From: Bromus sterilis
Taxonomy: Eukaryota > Streptophyta > Magnoliopsida > Poales > Poaceae
Assembly (NCBI GenBank): GCA_950022295.1
Contig: OX465601.1
Coordinates: 72,115,501 to 72,179,500, forward strand
DNA: 64,000 nucleotides
Direction: 5' to 3'
Every line of letters begins with the position of its first letter. The first letter of the stretch is position 1. Shown piece after piece: positions 23,614 to 34,437 of this stretch. Made by a program: the position numbers and the translations under genes. The notes beneath the pieces were generated by a model. The model made no database searches, had not been told where the DNA came from, and was given only the letters and a program-made list of their open reading frames with translations.

Positions 23614-25124
23614 TGATGACCCTCGACTGTAGGGGATCTATTGTAGCGTTTTCGATAAGTAAGAGTGTCGAACCCGATGACAAGCAGAAGGTATTGATAA
23701 GTGACTTTGGACAAGGAATAACTGCAAGCACTGAAAGATAACTTTTTATGGGTTTTTGGTATATGCAACAAGGTAAAAACAAGCAAAGTAAAAGGTACTG
23801 GGGAGTAACAAGTGACCTGGTCCTTTTGAGAAAAGGATAAGCCTATCAACTGAACTGGTAAAGACTAAAGCGTTCTTGAGGACACACGGGAGAGGTAGTC
23901 ATGTGCTTTCGCCATATTCCGTATCGGTACTATGTCTTGTGTTGATAAGTGTTGAGTGGGTGGATCTATGCTAGTACACCTTCTATACTAAGATAAGTGC
24001 ACTCTTATGATTAAACACCCTGCAAGCATCCCCAAATACAAGGTAGAAATTAAGGGAAAAGCCTAACCACAGCAATAAGATCAAGGATCCATTATTCCCT
24101 TGTGCAAAAGTGTGCAAACTGGGGTTCAGGTTTCTGTCACTCCGGCAACCCACCGTAAGCATTCTTTATACACAATGCATTCCCATAGGTCCTTAACAAG
24201 GCGAAGTGTTATGTGTTCGACTCACACAACACCACTAGGAAAATAACAACACAACTTAAATATCAAACAACACATATTACTGCAACATCATATGACTACT
24301 AGCAACTAGACTTCTCCCATGTCCTCAAGGACTAAAGTAACTACTCACAAGACATAAAAGAGATGATGATCAGTGGTGATAAATAGATGATAAACAATCT
24401 GGACATAACAATATTTCTCCAACAAAACTCAATAGCATTCACCACAAAGGAGTAATCAACATCTGTAGAGTAGAGAGGATAGATAGTACGGATTACAACA
24501 CAAGTTCCAATTGTGAGATGAGATAGGATGAAGATGGAGATGGTGTTGATGTTGGGGATGATGTTGATGATGATCTCGATGATGCCCGTGACAATGGTGA
24601 TGACGATGGCGATGATCTCCCCTTCCGGGAAGTGTTCTCCCCGGCGGAATCTGCCCGCCGGAGATGTCTTTTCTTCTCTGTAGGTTTCCGCCACGGAGCG
24701 GTGGCGGAACTCGCGAAACTCCTCTTATTTTAGGGTTTTCAGACGAGGAGGACTATATAGGCCAGAGGGGGGAGCCGGGAGTGGCCCCAGGGGTCCAGGC
24801 GGCCTCCCGGCGCGCCCCTGGTGGGGTCGCGCCAGGGGGCGCCTGGGCACCTGGTGGCCCCCCTCTAGATCCTTTTTGGCGAAGCTTCGTTATTCTTCTG
24901 GAAAATATCCTTCGTCGATTTTCGGCGCATTTGGAGATGTTCTGTTTCAGCAACTCAATGTCCGCTTTTCTCCGCTGAATCATGTGTCTGCTGTTTCGGC
25001 ACCGGAAAGTTGCAAACTCTGTAAAACAACCCAAAACAACATAAGAATAGCATCATAACATGAAATATATCAATGAATAGGGGTGAATTACGATATAAAA
25101 TAGTGACGCATTTTGGATGTATCA
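23614..25124 (-). repeat. A1 5' LTR
   Basis: On the minus strand it starts TGATACATCC at 25124 and ends GGGTCATCA at 23614, 1511 bases. It is bordered on the right by CTCAC, the visible half of its expected target duplication. It shares only its first few bases and the promoter module with the N-type LTRs. Confidence 0.9.
24752..24865 (-). promoter_or_regulatory. A1 LTR promoter: TATA box and GC-rich inverted repeat
   Basis: The minus-strand TATA box CTATATAGTCC (24760-24752) is preceded by a GC-rich imperfect palindrome (about 24765-24865) very like that in N1. Downstream lies a GAT-type trinucleotide tract (about 24625-24535). Confidence 0.55.
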
Positions 25125-28100
25125 CTCACCGGCGTGGATAAGACCCCGACCCCTCCCTCGAACCCTAGCGCGCCACCACTCTTCTCCCTCCCTTGTGCCG
25201 CCGTTCTCCCGCTCTCTGTCTCGCTCGCCGGCCAGGCTCGTGTCCACGCCACCGTCATGCTCGTGGCCACCGGCCACCCCAGGGCGCGCCTCCGTGTACA
25301 GGACCACCGCCGTGGACGTCTTCGTCGACTCCGGCACCGAATCAGGCTCGGGAGCCACCGCACGCTCGCCTTTGAGCCGTTCCCATCTATCGGCTGTCGT
25401 GGATCTCGATGGGAATTGCGCCGCTGTCGAACCCCCTTCGTCCACAGCAACGGCACCACCCAATTATCTGTGAGCTCCTCCTTCGTTCCCCTCTTGCCCC
25501 AATGTCGGCATGTACATTATATTAAGTCCTATTCCCATGACATGTGGAGCCCATTGGATAATTAGTTGTTTAAATAAACTGTATCCATTGTTTAATTAGA
25601 TAATCACTGACAGTTGGGTCCCACCTGTCAGCTTGACCAGTCAACATTATTGTTCTGGATATTTATACATCAAACTTGATCAGAAAAATACCACGGTACG
25701 AATATGTTATCCGTATACCGACCACCCCCCCCCTCTAACATGCCAAACATGGAACCTTCCCCCTCCGGTCGTTTGCCGATAATCACCCAGAGCTGGCAGT
25801 TCATCCCCGGATGAATTCCCGCTCTGAGAAATCACCTAGTACTTGATGTGCGAGAGATGATAATGACTTCTCGCCCTTCGTTGGTTACCCCAAGTGGAAG
25901 GTGAGATGTAGGATAGCAGAAAATTTCCCTTGGCAAAGATACCAAGGTTTAAGATTGTCTCACGTAGGACTCCGATAACTACAAGTAGGGGGTGAAGCGA
26001 GCAACGCGCCGTTTGAGATATTTCTCCCTTAACCTGGACCTACACACACAAGTAACTTTGCTCCCAACAAAGTTCAGAGAGGTTGTCAATCTCTCCGGCC
26101 TTGTTGTTTACAAAGGATCAAACGCAAGGGATAAAGGATAATAGTGACTGCAAGTAGAAAGTAAAAGCAGGAAGTAAATTGAGCGTGTAAACAGTGATGA
26201 GAATATGGACCGGGGTCCCATGATGTTCACTAGTAATGTCTCTCTCCCAAAAGACGATAAAACTGCTATGAGAGGTAAACAAATCACAGCTGGGCAATTG
26301 AAGGGATTAAAAACGCACCGCGATGCTAACTTTGCTACAAAGAAAGGAAGAGCCTCAAAAGCATGGGCAGTACGCCAAAATAAGTAGATCAAAATCCAAC
26401 TGCATCTACTACTAATCATCCACCTTGAGATATCTATCCTGAATTCTCGTTGGTATTAAGTTGCGAGCCCCACCCAAAGTGTAAACCCAAAGCAACAGAC
26501 AACTGCATTAAAAGAACTTTGCGTAAAGTAAACAATCCTTGCAACCGCGGTTACAAGCACCGTTGTTTTCCCCCTTGTGGAAACAAACATCCCCTAGACT
26601 CATGTTTCTGTCACTCAAGCTAGTCATCCGGGGGCATGAACCCACAATCAATCATAACGCTCCCTCTTGGAGTTACTACCTACTACTTGGCCAAAGCAAT
26701 AAACAGCAACGGAGAACATGCAAGAATTACTCAAGAACAAAAATATAAAAGATAAGAACCAAATATATTACTCAATCACAATCTGAACATAGTCTCATAA
26801 TCCATCAGATCCCAGCAAACTCAGCATAGCAACAGCAGAAGGAATTACATATGTTCCTTGATCATGTAGGGCATCTCACAAGGTCTAATCCATGAAGAAC
26901 AAAGAGGGGAGGAGAACATCACATACCTACTGATCATGGACCCTTGGTCCAAGGTAGACTACTCACGGATCATCCGGGAAGCGTCCATGGTGGAGGAGAA
27001 GCTCCCGGAGGTCAATCCTCCCTCCGGCAGGATGCCGGGAAGAGTTCTGATGGCGCTCCCGATCTTGGAAGCGCGACGGCGACGGAACAGAAGCGAGATC
27101 GCGAAAAAGGGTTATGTATTTGGAGGTTTCCCGTGACGGAGAATATATAGGCGAAGGGGAGAAGCCAGGGGGACCACTAGGGGTCCAGGCGGCCCCCTAG
27201 CGCGGCCCCACCCTACGGCGCGCCGGGAGGGCGCCTAGGGCCCTGGTGGATCCCCTCTGACCCCTCCTAGGTGATTCCCGAAGCTTCCGGTACGCTGATT
27301 TTTCATTTTATTTTTTCGGAATTTTGGAGCAATTTTAATATGGGGGAAACCTGAAATAGAAAAACAGCAGAAAACAGGAACTGGCACTGGGGTGCACTGA
27401 GTTAATAAGTTAGTCCAAATATGATCAAAGAGTATGAAAGTGTATATAAAACATAGCAATATCACACAAAACATGCATGGAGCAAGCATAAATTATAGAT
27501 ACGTTTGGGACGAATCAGTACTACATTAGGAACACCGTTAACGTTGCATCTTTCATGTCATGCATATGTTTACATATGCTTGCTTTATATTTATTGTTTC
27601 TCCCCCCCCCTTATTCTCCGATAGACCCCGAGACTGCCGCCGACAACACCGCTGCTGAGTACGACTACTACGTCGACGACTAGTCCCTTGCTAATGAGCT
27701 TCCAGGAAAGCAGTTCCCCATCCCCTCTCCCAGATATCACCTATCTATCTACATTTATCTATGGAACTAGGCATTGTTGCTGCTACGTTACATTCCTATT
27801 CAATTGCATAGCCTGTCATTGTTTCCCCTTGATGTACCTTCCTTATCGTATGTTGTCTAGTATATAAATATAATATTGAGCAGTTAGCCCTGCGCAATGT
27901 TAGCCAACTAGGTTTAGTAATTGGGTCGCGATCACTTTAGGGAGTGAACACGGAACACAAACGATTTAAATTGCTGCAACAGGTACGGTACAGAGCAGAC
28001 ACCCAAGGAAAACTACAACGGCGAGACTCTGTCGACATGCTTCAGGTTTGACTTACGACTGGATGGACTCGTATTTCACTCTCGTCACTGGCTCAGTAGT

Positions 28101-29678
28101 AGCATCACCGGGGTGATACGAGGGTATTCCTCTTTAGTTCATTCCCGTTGATGTCTCTGTCGAACCACTTCGAGTGTACCATCGAGGGTAATTCCTCCTG
28201 GTTTCACTTGATGGTAGGCACCTGAATCAACTGGTGTCCTTAAAGGTAAGTAGTCGGGTGACCCAATGGTGCCCGCGAGAGGTATTGTAATGGGACGGTA
28301 GGACAGGAAGATACCATCGTGGGCCTGGTCCTTGCTCGTTGGCCGTGAGATACCAAACCACGAAAGTCGAGCTCCTCCAGGAGCACACGCGAGATAAGGT
28401 AAGGAGACGGTTCACCTTGTTGGTAACCGCGTGCTTTGACGGGAAGACAGGATGGGCCCCGGTGAACGGTGGTCCTAGCTGTCGTTCGTTGTCCGTTGTG
28501 TTAATAAGTCGGGACAAAGATAACAGTTGACTCGCGAGATAATAAAAATGCTTAAATGGGTCAGGTGGATGACTTGGTTGGCTCGACGTTCCCTATACGT
28601 ACTAACTCCATGCTGGATAATGGGTGTGGGCCCCTCGGCGGCGTACATTATATCGACAGCTCTGAAAGACGTCCAGTTCAGCATTGTGGCGCGGACAGAT
28701 CGTGCCATCTAGTTGGGAGATGGTGCTAGAATTCACCCTGCTCACAATGACCCGGAGTGCGAGGGGCGGCGGCCCAAGACCCCCTTGCGCTTAGGATGTA
28801 GACCGACGGGGACCTATCTGATGAGCCTAGGTAGGACTACGTCATGTCGGATAGCCTTGGTGGGGCATTCCCTAACAAGGTGTACGCCGCCCTGGAGATT
28901 CGAGCGTGTATGGTAGCAGTAGTTCAACCCCTGCAAGGATGATAATCTATTCGAATAGTCGTGTCCACAGTAACATGACGCTTTCTGTTGAAGCCAGATC
29001 CTACTACTACGAACTATTACGAGTAAACTGTTGGTTCGGGGTTTTCTTCCTCGCAGGGAAGTCGAGGAAGGGATCTCGGAGGCATTGATAATTATTACAA
29101 CTTACTATTATACAATGTTGTGGCAACTGCTGCTGCATTGTTACTTTATGCTTTAATATAACTATTGGCTAATCTCTTCTTGTGCTACAAGAACCGACTG
29201 AAGATGCTAGTCTTCGATAGGCCTAGCTTCTTCCCTCTTATCCTGGTATTTCTGTCTTACAGTCCACTATACAGCCTCTTCTTCCATTTTGATACCAATG
29301 CATAAATGCTTAGTAGCCTGGGTTTAAGTCTCGTTGAGTATGCTAGATACTCACCCTTGCTTTATTTCTCACTTTGTTTTATATACCCGGTTGCTACTAT
29401 CACATGTTGGTGCTTGCTTTGTCATGGAGTTCCCCCTCGACCAGGAGTTGTTGGGAGGTTCCCAGGCAGGAGGCCTCGCCTTTTTGATCTGTTGTTATTT
29501 GTGCTTGCCTTCTTAAGAAAACCATGTTATTCATGTATGTACTCAGATACTTCTGCTTCCGCTAACTTTGTGCTCTCGAGTTGTTGTATTCGAGCCCTCG
29601 TGGCCCCTGGCTTGTATTATACAGCTTGTATTATTTCTATTATTAGAATTGTGTTGTGATATCATGATGTGAGTCCTT
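25125..29678 (+). mobile_element. T3: long LTR (Tekay/Del-like), right part; host of A1, S1 and M1
   Basis: It aligns with T1: 25531-25838 resembles T1 4385-4930, and 27523-29678 resembles T1 5000-7180. Shared blocks include TTATTCTCCGATAGACCCCG, GTACGACTAC and GGCTTGTATTA. Its left part is cut off by A1 at 25124 and should lie left of the window; its right end is cut by M1 at 29679. S1 sits inside at 25844-27517. The GC-rich piece at 25125-25480 corresponds to the LTR leader of T1 and is not a gene. No protein domain was seen. Confidence 0.7.
25844..27517 (-). mobile_element. S1: solo LTR of the N type, in T3
   Basis: On the minus strand it runs from TGATTCGTCCCAAACG (27517) to CGCACATCA (25844), 1674 bases. 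It is flanked by the perfect 5-bp duplication GTACT (25839-25843 and 27518-27522). It carries the TATA box (27152-27142) and GC-rich module. No internal region is present, so LTR-LTR recombination removed it. Confidence 0.9.
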
Positions 29679-30404
29679 TGAAAGGATCGAGATAGACCTA
29701 GAGGGGGGTGAATAGGTCATATTACAAATTTTATCACTACATAGCAATTTTAGGCAATAATGCGGAAGATAAAGGTGTGCCTAACCATTGCAAGGTTGAC
29801 CTAGCTAAGACAAGATAAACAATAAGCATAATATATATAAGAAAGTGAGGGGCAAATAATACGGTAGCACAAGTAATAAGGGGAAAGAGTAGGGATAACC
29901 GAATGACGCGAAGACAACGATGTACCCCGATGTTCACTTCCTTGGAGGGAAGCTACTCACCGTTCGGAGAGAGTGGGTGAAACCACGAATTCACACCAAC
30001 AACACGAAGGCTCACTCTATTCCCCTTGAGATATCACCACGAAGGCGGTTGCCAACCACTACCGGTTGACCTTAAAGGTGGTCACCAAACCCTCACAAAC
30101 TCAACGGGGGTAATCACAATGGTCGATTCCTCTCCGAAGAACTCCTACCCTCCTAGGAGTCTCCAACCTCCAAGAGTAACAAGATCAATGGGGAAAAGCT
30201 CAATGCTTGCTCAAATCACGATTTGCTTTGGTCGGAAGATGGGGAAGGGACGGATCAATCACGTGGTGAAAGATCCGACAAGAACTCTCACAAATTTCTC
30301 CGGGATCTTGGATTTAGTGTAAAATAAAGGGGAGAGGGAGCACTTGGTGTTCTTGAGTGAAATAAATGAAGTGTTCAACCCTAACCCTAAGTGGGTAGGG
30401 GGTA

Positions 30405-30412
30405 CATATAGG
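30405..30412 (-). promoter_or_regulatory. M1 LTR TATA box
   Basis: On the minus strand GGACCTATATGTACC lies about 45 bases downstream of the palindrome cluster, as expected for the core promoter of the LTR. Confidence 0.5.
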
Positions 30413-30454
30413 TCCTCAAGAAAACTAGCCGTTTTGAGCTGTCTGTCATGCTCC

Positions 30455-30965
30455 GGACGTCCGGGACTTAAGTCGGGCAGTCCGGGCTGTGCCCGGACGG
30501 TCCGACCTGAGATCCGGATGGTCCGGCAGGACAACACAGGCTCTACATGTGTGTATATGTCTGTGACGACGGACGGTCCGGGAAGCACAGTCGGACGGTC
30601 CGGGCCGGGCCCGGACGGTTCGGCACATGACCCTAACGGTCCGGAAGATTGTGCACCCTTTGGTCCTGGGAGCATAATTATTCGGACGTTCTGGGGTGTA
30701 GCTCGGACGGTCCGGGCTGAGCCCGGACGGTCCGACCTGCCACCCGGACGGTCCGGATGATTGTGCCCCCTCTGGTTTCGGGAGCGTAATTATTCGGACA
30801 GTCCGGGGTCCAGCTCGGACGGTCCGGGCTGGGCCCGGAAGGTCCAACCTGACACCCGGACGGTCCGGAGAATTATGCACCCTCGGGTGTCTCAGGATCT
30901 TAATTATTCGGACGTCCGGGGACGTGGCCGGACGGTCCGGGGTGTGTCCCAGATGATCCGGCATA
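30455..30965. repeat. CCGGAC/GTCCGG palindrome cluster with 112-bp tandem repeats
   Basis: About 19 variants of CGGACGGTCCGG occur in roughly 500 bases. Within the cluster a 112-base unit recurs three times, starting near 30647, 30759 and 30871 (the last partial); each unit has TTGTGC/TTATGC, TAATTATTCGGAC and several palindromes. Short GC-rich palindromes repeated in U3 are a known trait of Sirevirus LTRs. Confidence 0.85.
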
Positions 30966-31339
30966 TGCAGTGAGTGCTCAAATTGAAGTGTTTTGAAAAC
31001 CCTACACAACTATATTGATTTTTCTTAGATGTATGAAGGTGTCTTTTACATATTGAAGTTTTAATGATTTGAGGAAGACTGAACTCAACCTTATGATCCC
31101 CTCTTAATAGTGCGGGGATCCCTATGACTCAAGATGTAATAGTAAAGAAGACTTAGCGTCATCTTCAGTCATTATGTTGAATTCTTGAGTGCAGTCGAGG
31201 TTCGGCATATGATCCCTACACGATGAGATCAAGAGAACTAACCAACTTCCTGTGTGTCACTTAACAAACATAGTTAGTCCCCTATATGTATATTTTCATC
31301 AATCAACAAACTATGCTTAAGGGCATGATTGCACTTTCA

Positions 31340-31355
31340 ATCTCCCCCTTTTTGG
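31340..31355 (-). other. M1 polypurine tract
   Basis: On the minus strand CCAAAAAGGGGGAGAT directly abuts the LTR start TGAAAGTGC. Confidence 0.85.
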
Positions 31356-31754
31356 TAGTTGATGGCAATACACATATAGCTCTCAAAGGAATGACAATTA
31401 CAATTTGGAGAGCATTTTCATTTCAAAGAGGGAGACTCCCCCTCAACATGTGCATGTTGGTTTTTAGACATTTAAGCGAGGCACATGTTAGGGAGGCTCC
31501 CCCATGATCATATAACCAATTAGATGTATATGAGAAAGCATATTAGTTATAAGACACAATACCACATAAGAGGGAACACTCGAATGGTAACACATAGTTC
31601 GATATGAAATGCATACGTAAGTTTTAATACATGTCTGCCACACAGCATAAGATATAACTAATACGAGCAAACACGAGCGCAAATGAACTAGCTACTAGCA
31701 CCTAGATAAAGTTCTCCCCCTTTGTCAACAAGTAACAAAAAGGGGCACACGGAG
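31356..31754 (-). other. M1 noncoding region after the extra ORF, with a second PPT-like motif
   Basis: No gene was seen. On the minus strand ACAAAGGGGGAGAACT at about 31725-31708, just after the stop of the extra ORF, resembles the true polypurine tract. Multiplied PPT motifs upstream of the 3' LTR are known in Sireviruses. Confidence 0.5.
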
Positions 31755-33542
31755 CTACATCGCATCATCCTGGTCGGGCACCACGTCCGGGAAGAAGTCA
31801 GCAAAGTCCTCCGCGGATGGGAATCCATAGTCCTGTGGCTGAGGGGATGATGGAAGTTGCTCATCATCACTGACTGGACTGCCAGGGCGAGTCCGAAGAC
31901 GGGCCTTGAGAGCATTGGCCTTCGTGATGCGCCGGGTCTCAAGCTGATGGATGGCCTTGGTGTTGGACTTGCACAAATAAAAAATGGCTTTCTGAGATTT
32001 GCCCAAGAAGTGCGCAATCGTCTTGAATGGCTCGGCCATCGGTGGGCACGGAGGAGGTGTCGTAGAGCTAGAGGCACCTGCAGCAGAGGGAGGCACAGGC
32101 CCACAAGTGTCCAGATATGATCCCTTCTTCGGGAACCACTCTTGGTGAATGATGGGCTTCTGAATAGGAGTGGAAAAGTGTGCATCGATCACCCTCTGGA
32201 TATAAGGATCAAGAGGGAAGTGGCCCTGCTTCTGAATGGAGAAAAGCCACACCTCATGCCACAGAAAGTTGGCCACATCAACCGCAGGGATCACTTGCTT
32301 GAACTCGAATCGGTCATATGTGAGAGATGTGCGGGCCATGAGATTGATAGCATAGGAGTGAACCATGGCCTTTACGCCATGCTTGGGCACAATCGTCTGA
32401 AGGAGGCATAAGTATAGCTGACGGTACCTCGGCAATAAGATGGAGGAGTTGTTGACATCTTGATTGGTCCCCGGAGTTATTCTCCGAGGAGACATAAGAC
32501 AACCCATGCAATCCGTGATCGGTCCCGAGAGAAACTCGGTATGCTCACTGTGAATCATAAAGAGGTTCTCAGACCAAGTAGGAATCCCGAGCGCGGCACA
32601 CCACTGGTCATATGTAATAGTGATCGTCTGGTGGTGAGTCTTCCAGGTAAGAGTGGCATCATCTCCAGTGATGACATCGCCAACGAAGAAACAGGTAGCA
32701 TAGAACTGGAGAATAGCTGCATGGCTCCAGTCGCATCGGAGAGTCAATGCATGAAGAAGTCCCATGGCATCCACAAGAGGAATGAGGTCAGCAAATGTGT
32801 CAGAACGGTGCTCGAAATATTCCATGTTGATGAACTTCTGGGGTGTCGTGTGATTGATGTGCAGACAGACAGTGGCATAGATATCCTGTTGCACCAGCGT
32901 GTGGAACCGAGGATCCATGGCATTGTTGGCCAGATCAAACTGATTCGTCCCACTGCGAAGCGCATGGTAGTGTCTGGACTCCATGGCAAAGTAGTCATAG
33001 GGAGCACTGTTGCGCCGGTTAGGGGGCGCCGCAGAGATGGCCAAGCCCTGAAGAGATTCCCGCCGCGCTGGAGGAAGGCGACGAGGAGCAGGGGAGGTCT
33101 CTTTCTGACGGTTTGGGAGTGTCTTCTTGCGAGTGTCGGTCTTGGGGCGGGGAGAGACAAGCTCTTCATCTTCAATGTCGTCCACATAGTCATCATCAAG
33201 GCCGTGGAACTCCACATTGCTGCTGCCCGCCCGGTCACCGCCGCCGCGAAGGCGACGACGAGGACGGAGGTCATCCTGAGAGTCGTCAGAGCCCTGGAGG
33301 CGAGAGTCTGTGTAAAGGAGCAACATAGTGAGGCCACATGGGGTTGCACGGGTAAGAAGGCCCAACAAGTAAGGGAGACACAGTGGGCCGCACCCGGACG
33401 ACCGGAAGCAAAACCGGAAGGCCGAAAATGGGCAACCCACTATGAGTCAACCAAACTGGAGGGCACAAAAATGGAGACAACGGCAACCGAGTCCAACAAG
33501 AATGAGGAGAGAACTCACCACTATGGGACCCTTCGGAGGCAT
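31755..33542 (-). CDS. M1 extra ORF in the env position, plant-transposon-protein-like
   Basis: The open frame covers 33440-31755 (up to 561 codons) and ends VVPDQDDAM. The N-terminal third is charged (Arg-rich and Asp/Glu-rich low complexity). Residues about 150-420 form a globular, Trp/Tyr-rich region with AILQFYATCFFVG, YDQWCAALGIPTW and ANFLWHEVWLFSIQKQG, which reminds me of the 'putative plant transposon protein' domain often found in retroelements (family recall, unverified). No transmembrane helix or signal peptide is obvious after the first ~45 residues, which may be intronic. A short first exon from ATG 33542 (MPPKG...) spliced to 33307 (acceptor TTTACACAG) is possible. Long frames on the other strand here are shadows. 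Confidence 0.65.
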
Positions 33543-33784
33543 GGCGGCCAGATCGAAGATGTAATCCCTCCTCCAAGAGGAATCCTGCCCCAAATCAAAA
33601 ATGGGTTGGATCAAAACATAGATCGGGAGGAGAAGAGACGCCAAATCCAAAGGAGGACTCACCGGAGGGCAAAATCGGACGGGAGCGCCCAAGGTCAGGG
33701 CGGCGGCGGCGCAGAGAGAGAAGGTCAAACCCTAGGTGCGGGGGAAAAGAACTACCACAGGTCGTGGGGGCGCGGCCCGTGAGG

Positions 33785-33990
33785 TTTTATAGGCCATCCA
33801 TGTCGGACGACCGGGCCGTAAGTAGGACGGTCCGGGACGAGCCCGAACGGTCCGGGTGGTGATCCAGACGACCGACATGGTGTTTTAGTGGGGCAACGGT
33901 ACGACTGAGGGTCCGACAACCGGACCAGCGGCCGGATCGTCCGGGGTGAGCCCGGACCATCCGAGGCACTGCTCGGACATCCGACAATTG
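33785..33990 (-). promoter_or_regulatory. Candidate internal promoter of the M1 extra ORF
   Basis: On the minus strand a TATA box GGCCTATAAAACC (33795-33783) lies about 240 bases before ATG 33542. It is preceded by about eight variants of the LTR palindrome (GGACGGTCCGGG, GATCGTCCGGGG and others) at 33800-33990. The order, palindrome cluster then TATA box, copies that of the LTR (30965-30405). Confidence 0.55.
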
Positions 33991-34437
33991 TACAGAGGTT
34001 TATCTAAGTGATCTACAGGGACATACATCGTGAATATGAGGATGATCTAGCTGTATGGAAGATATATAGAAATATATTTATATATGAAATATGTATGCAT
34101 GCCAAGCATGAGCATGAACACTCAAATACCAAGATCACTAAATAACCATTTGATAAAAGTAATCTATGATGGGGTAGACGATGGCGGTGGCCACCATGTA
34201 TGAGTATAGGTGATGTTGACACCGCGAAGATGTATCTTGGGTCCAACAGTCACAACTCCATCTTTAACCGCTATACATGGTCTCACCGAAGTGAGCATGC
34301 GGATTGTTGATGTGTGGGTCACTTTATGCATCGTGTAGCGAGTAGAGAACTCATGAATTGATTTTCTCCCCCTGCATACATGCCTACATCTAGACAAGTT
34401 ATTTGCTATGTGCATGAATGAGAGCAAGATACCCCTA
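33991..34437 (-). other. M1 spacer between pol and the extra ORF unit
   Basis: No gene or named motif was seen. It starts after the pol stop near 34438 and ends at the palindrome cluster. Confidence 0.5.

Larger units (their letters stand above)
10606..25124 (-). mobile_element. A1: Athila-like Ty3/Gypsy retrotransposon with pol and extra ORF, split by T2
   Basis: Read on the minus strand the order is 5' LTR (25124-23614), tRNA-Asp primer site (23601-23584), gag-protease, reverse transcriptase, RNase H, integrase, an extra ORF (14185-13511), noncoding DNA, polypurine tract and 3' LTR (12083 to about 10606). RT before integrase puts it in Ty3/Gypsy; the tRNA-Asp primer, long LTRs and ORF after pol fit the Athila lineage. 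T2 interrupts the reverse transcriptase and N1 cuts the left LTR. Many frame breaks make it inactive. Confidence 0.9.
29679..31339 (-). repeat. M1 3' LTR
   Basis: On the minus strand it starts TGAAAGTGCAATCATGCCC (31339) and ends GATCCTTTCA (29679), 1661 bases. The first 102 plus-strand bases repeat almost perfectly at 63899-64000, with about four differences. It borders T3 on the left. Confidence 0.9.

Noticed and set aside
25088..25565. Frames of 110-150 codons with a chloroplast-like or aspartic-protease-like look
   Set aside because: They cross the A1/T3 junction at 25124 and occupy the leader position of T3; no convincing motif.
30647..30965. CRISPR-like regular repeats
   Set aside because: The units are adjacent, palindrome-bearing, 112 bases long and inside a plant LTR; there are no spacers.
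32460..33782. 440-codon plus-strand frame
   Set aside because: It is antisense to the M1 extra ORF, low in similarity to anything I recognise, and explained by the base composition of that ORF.
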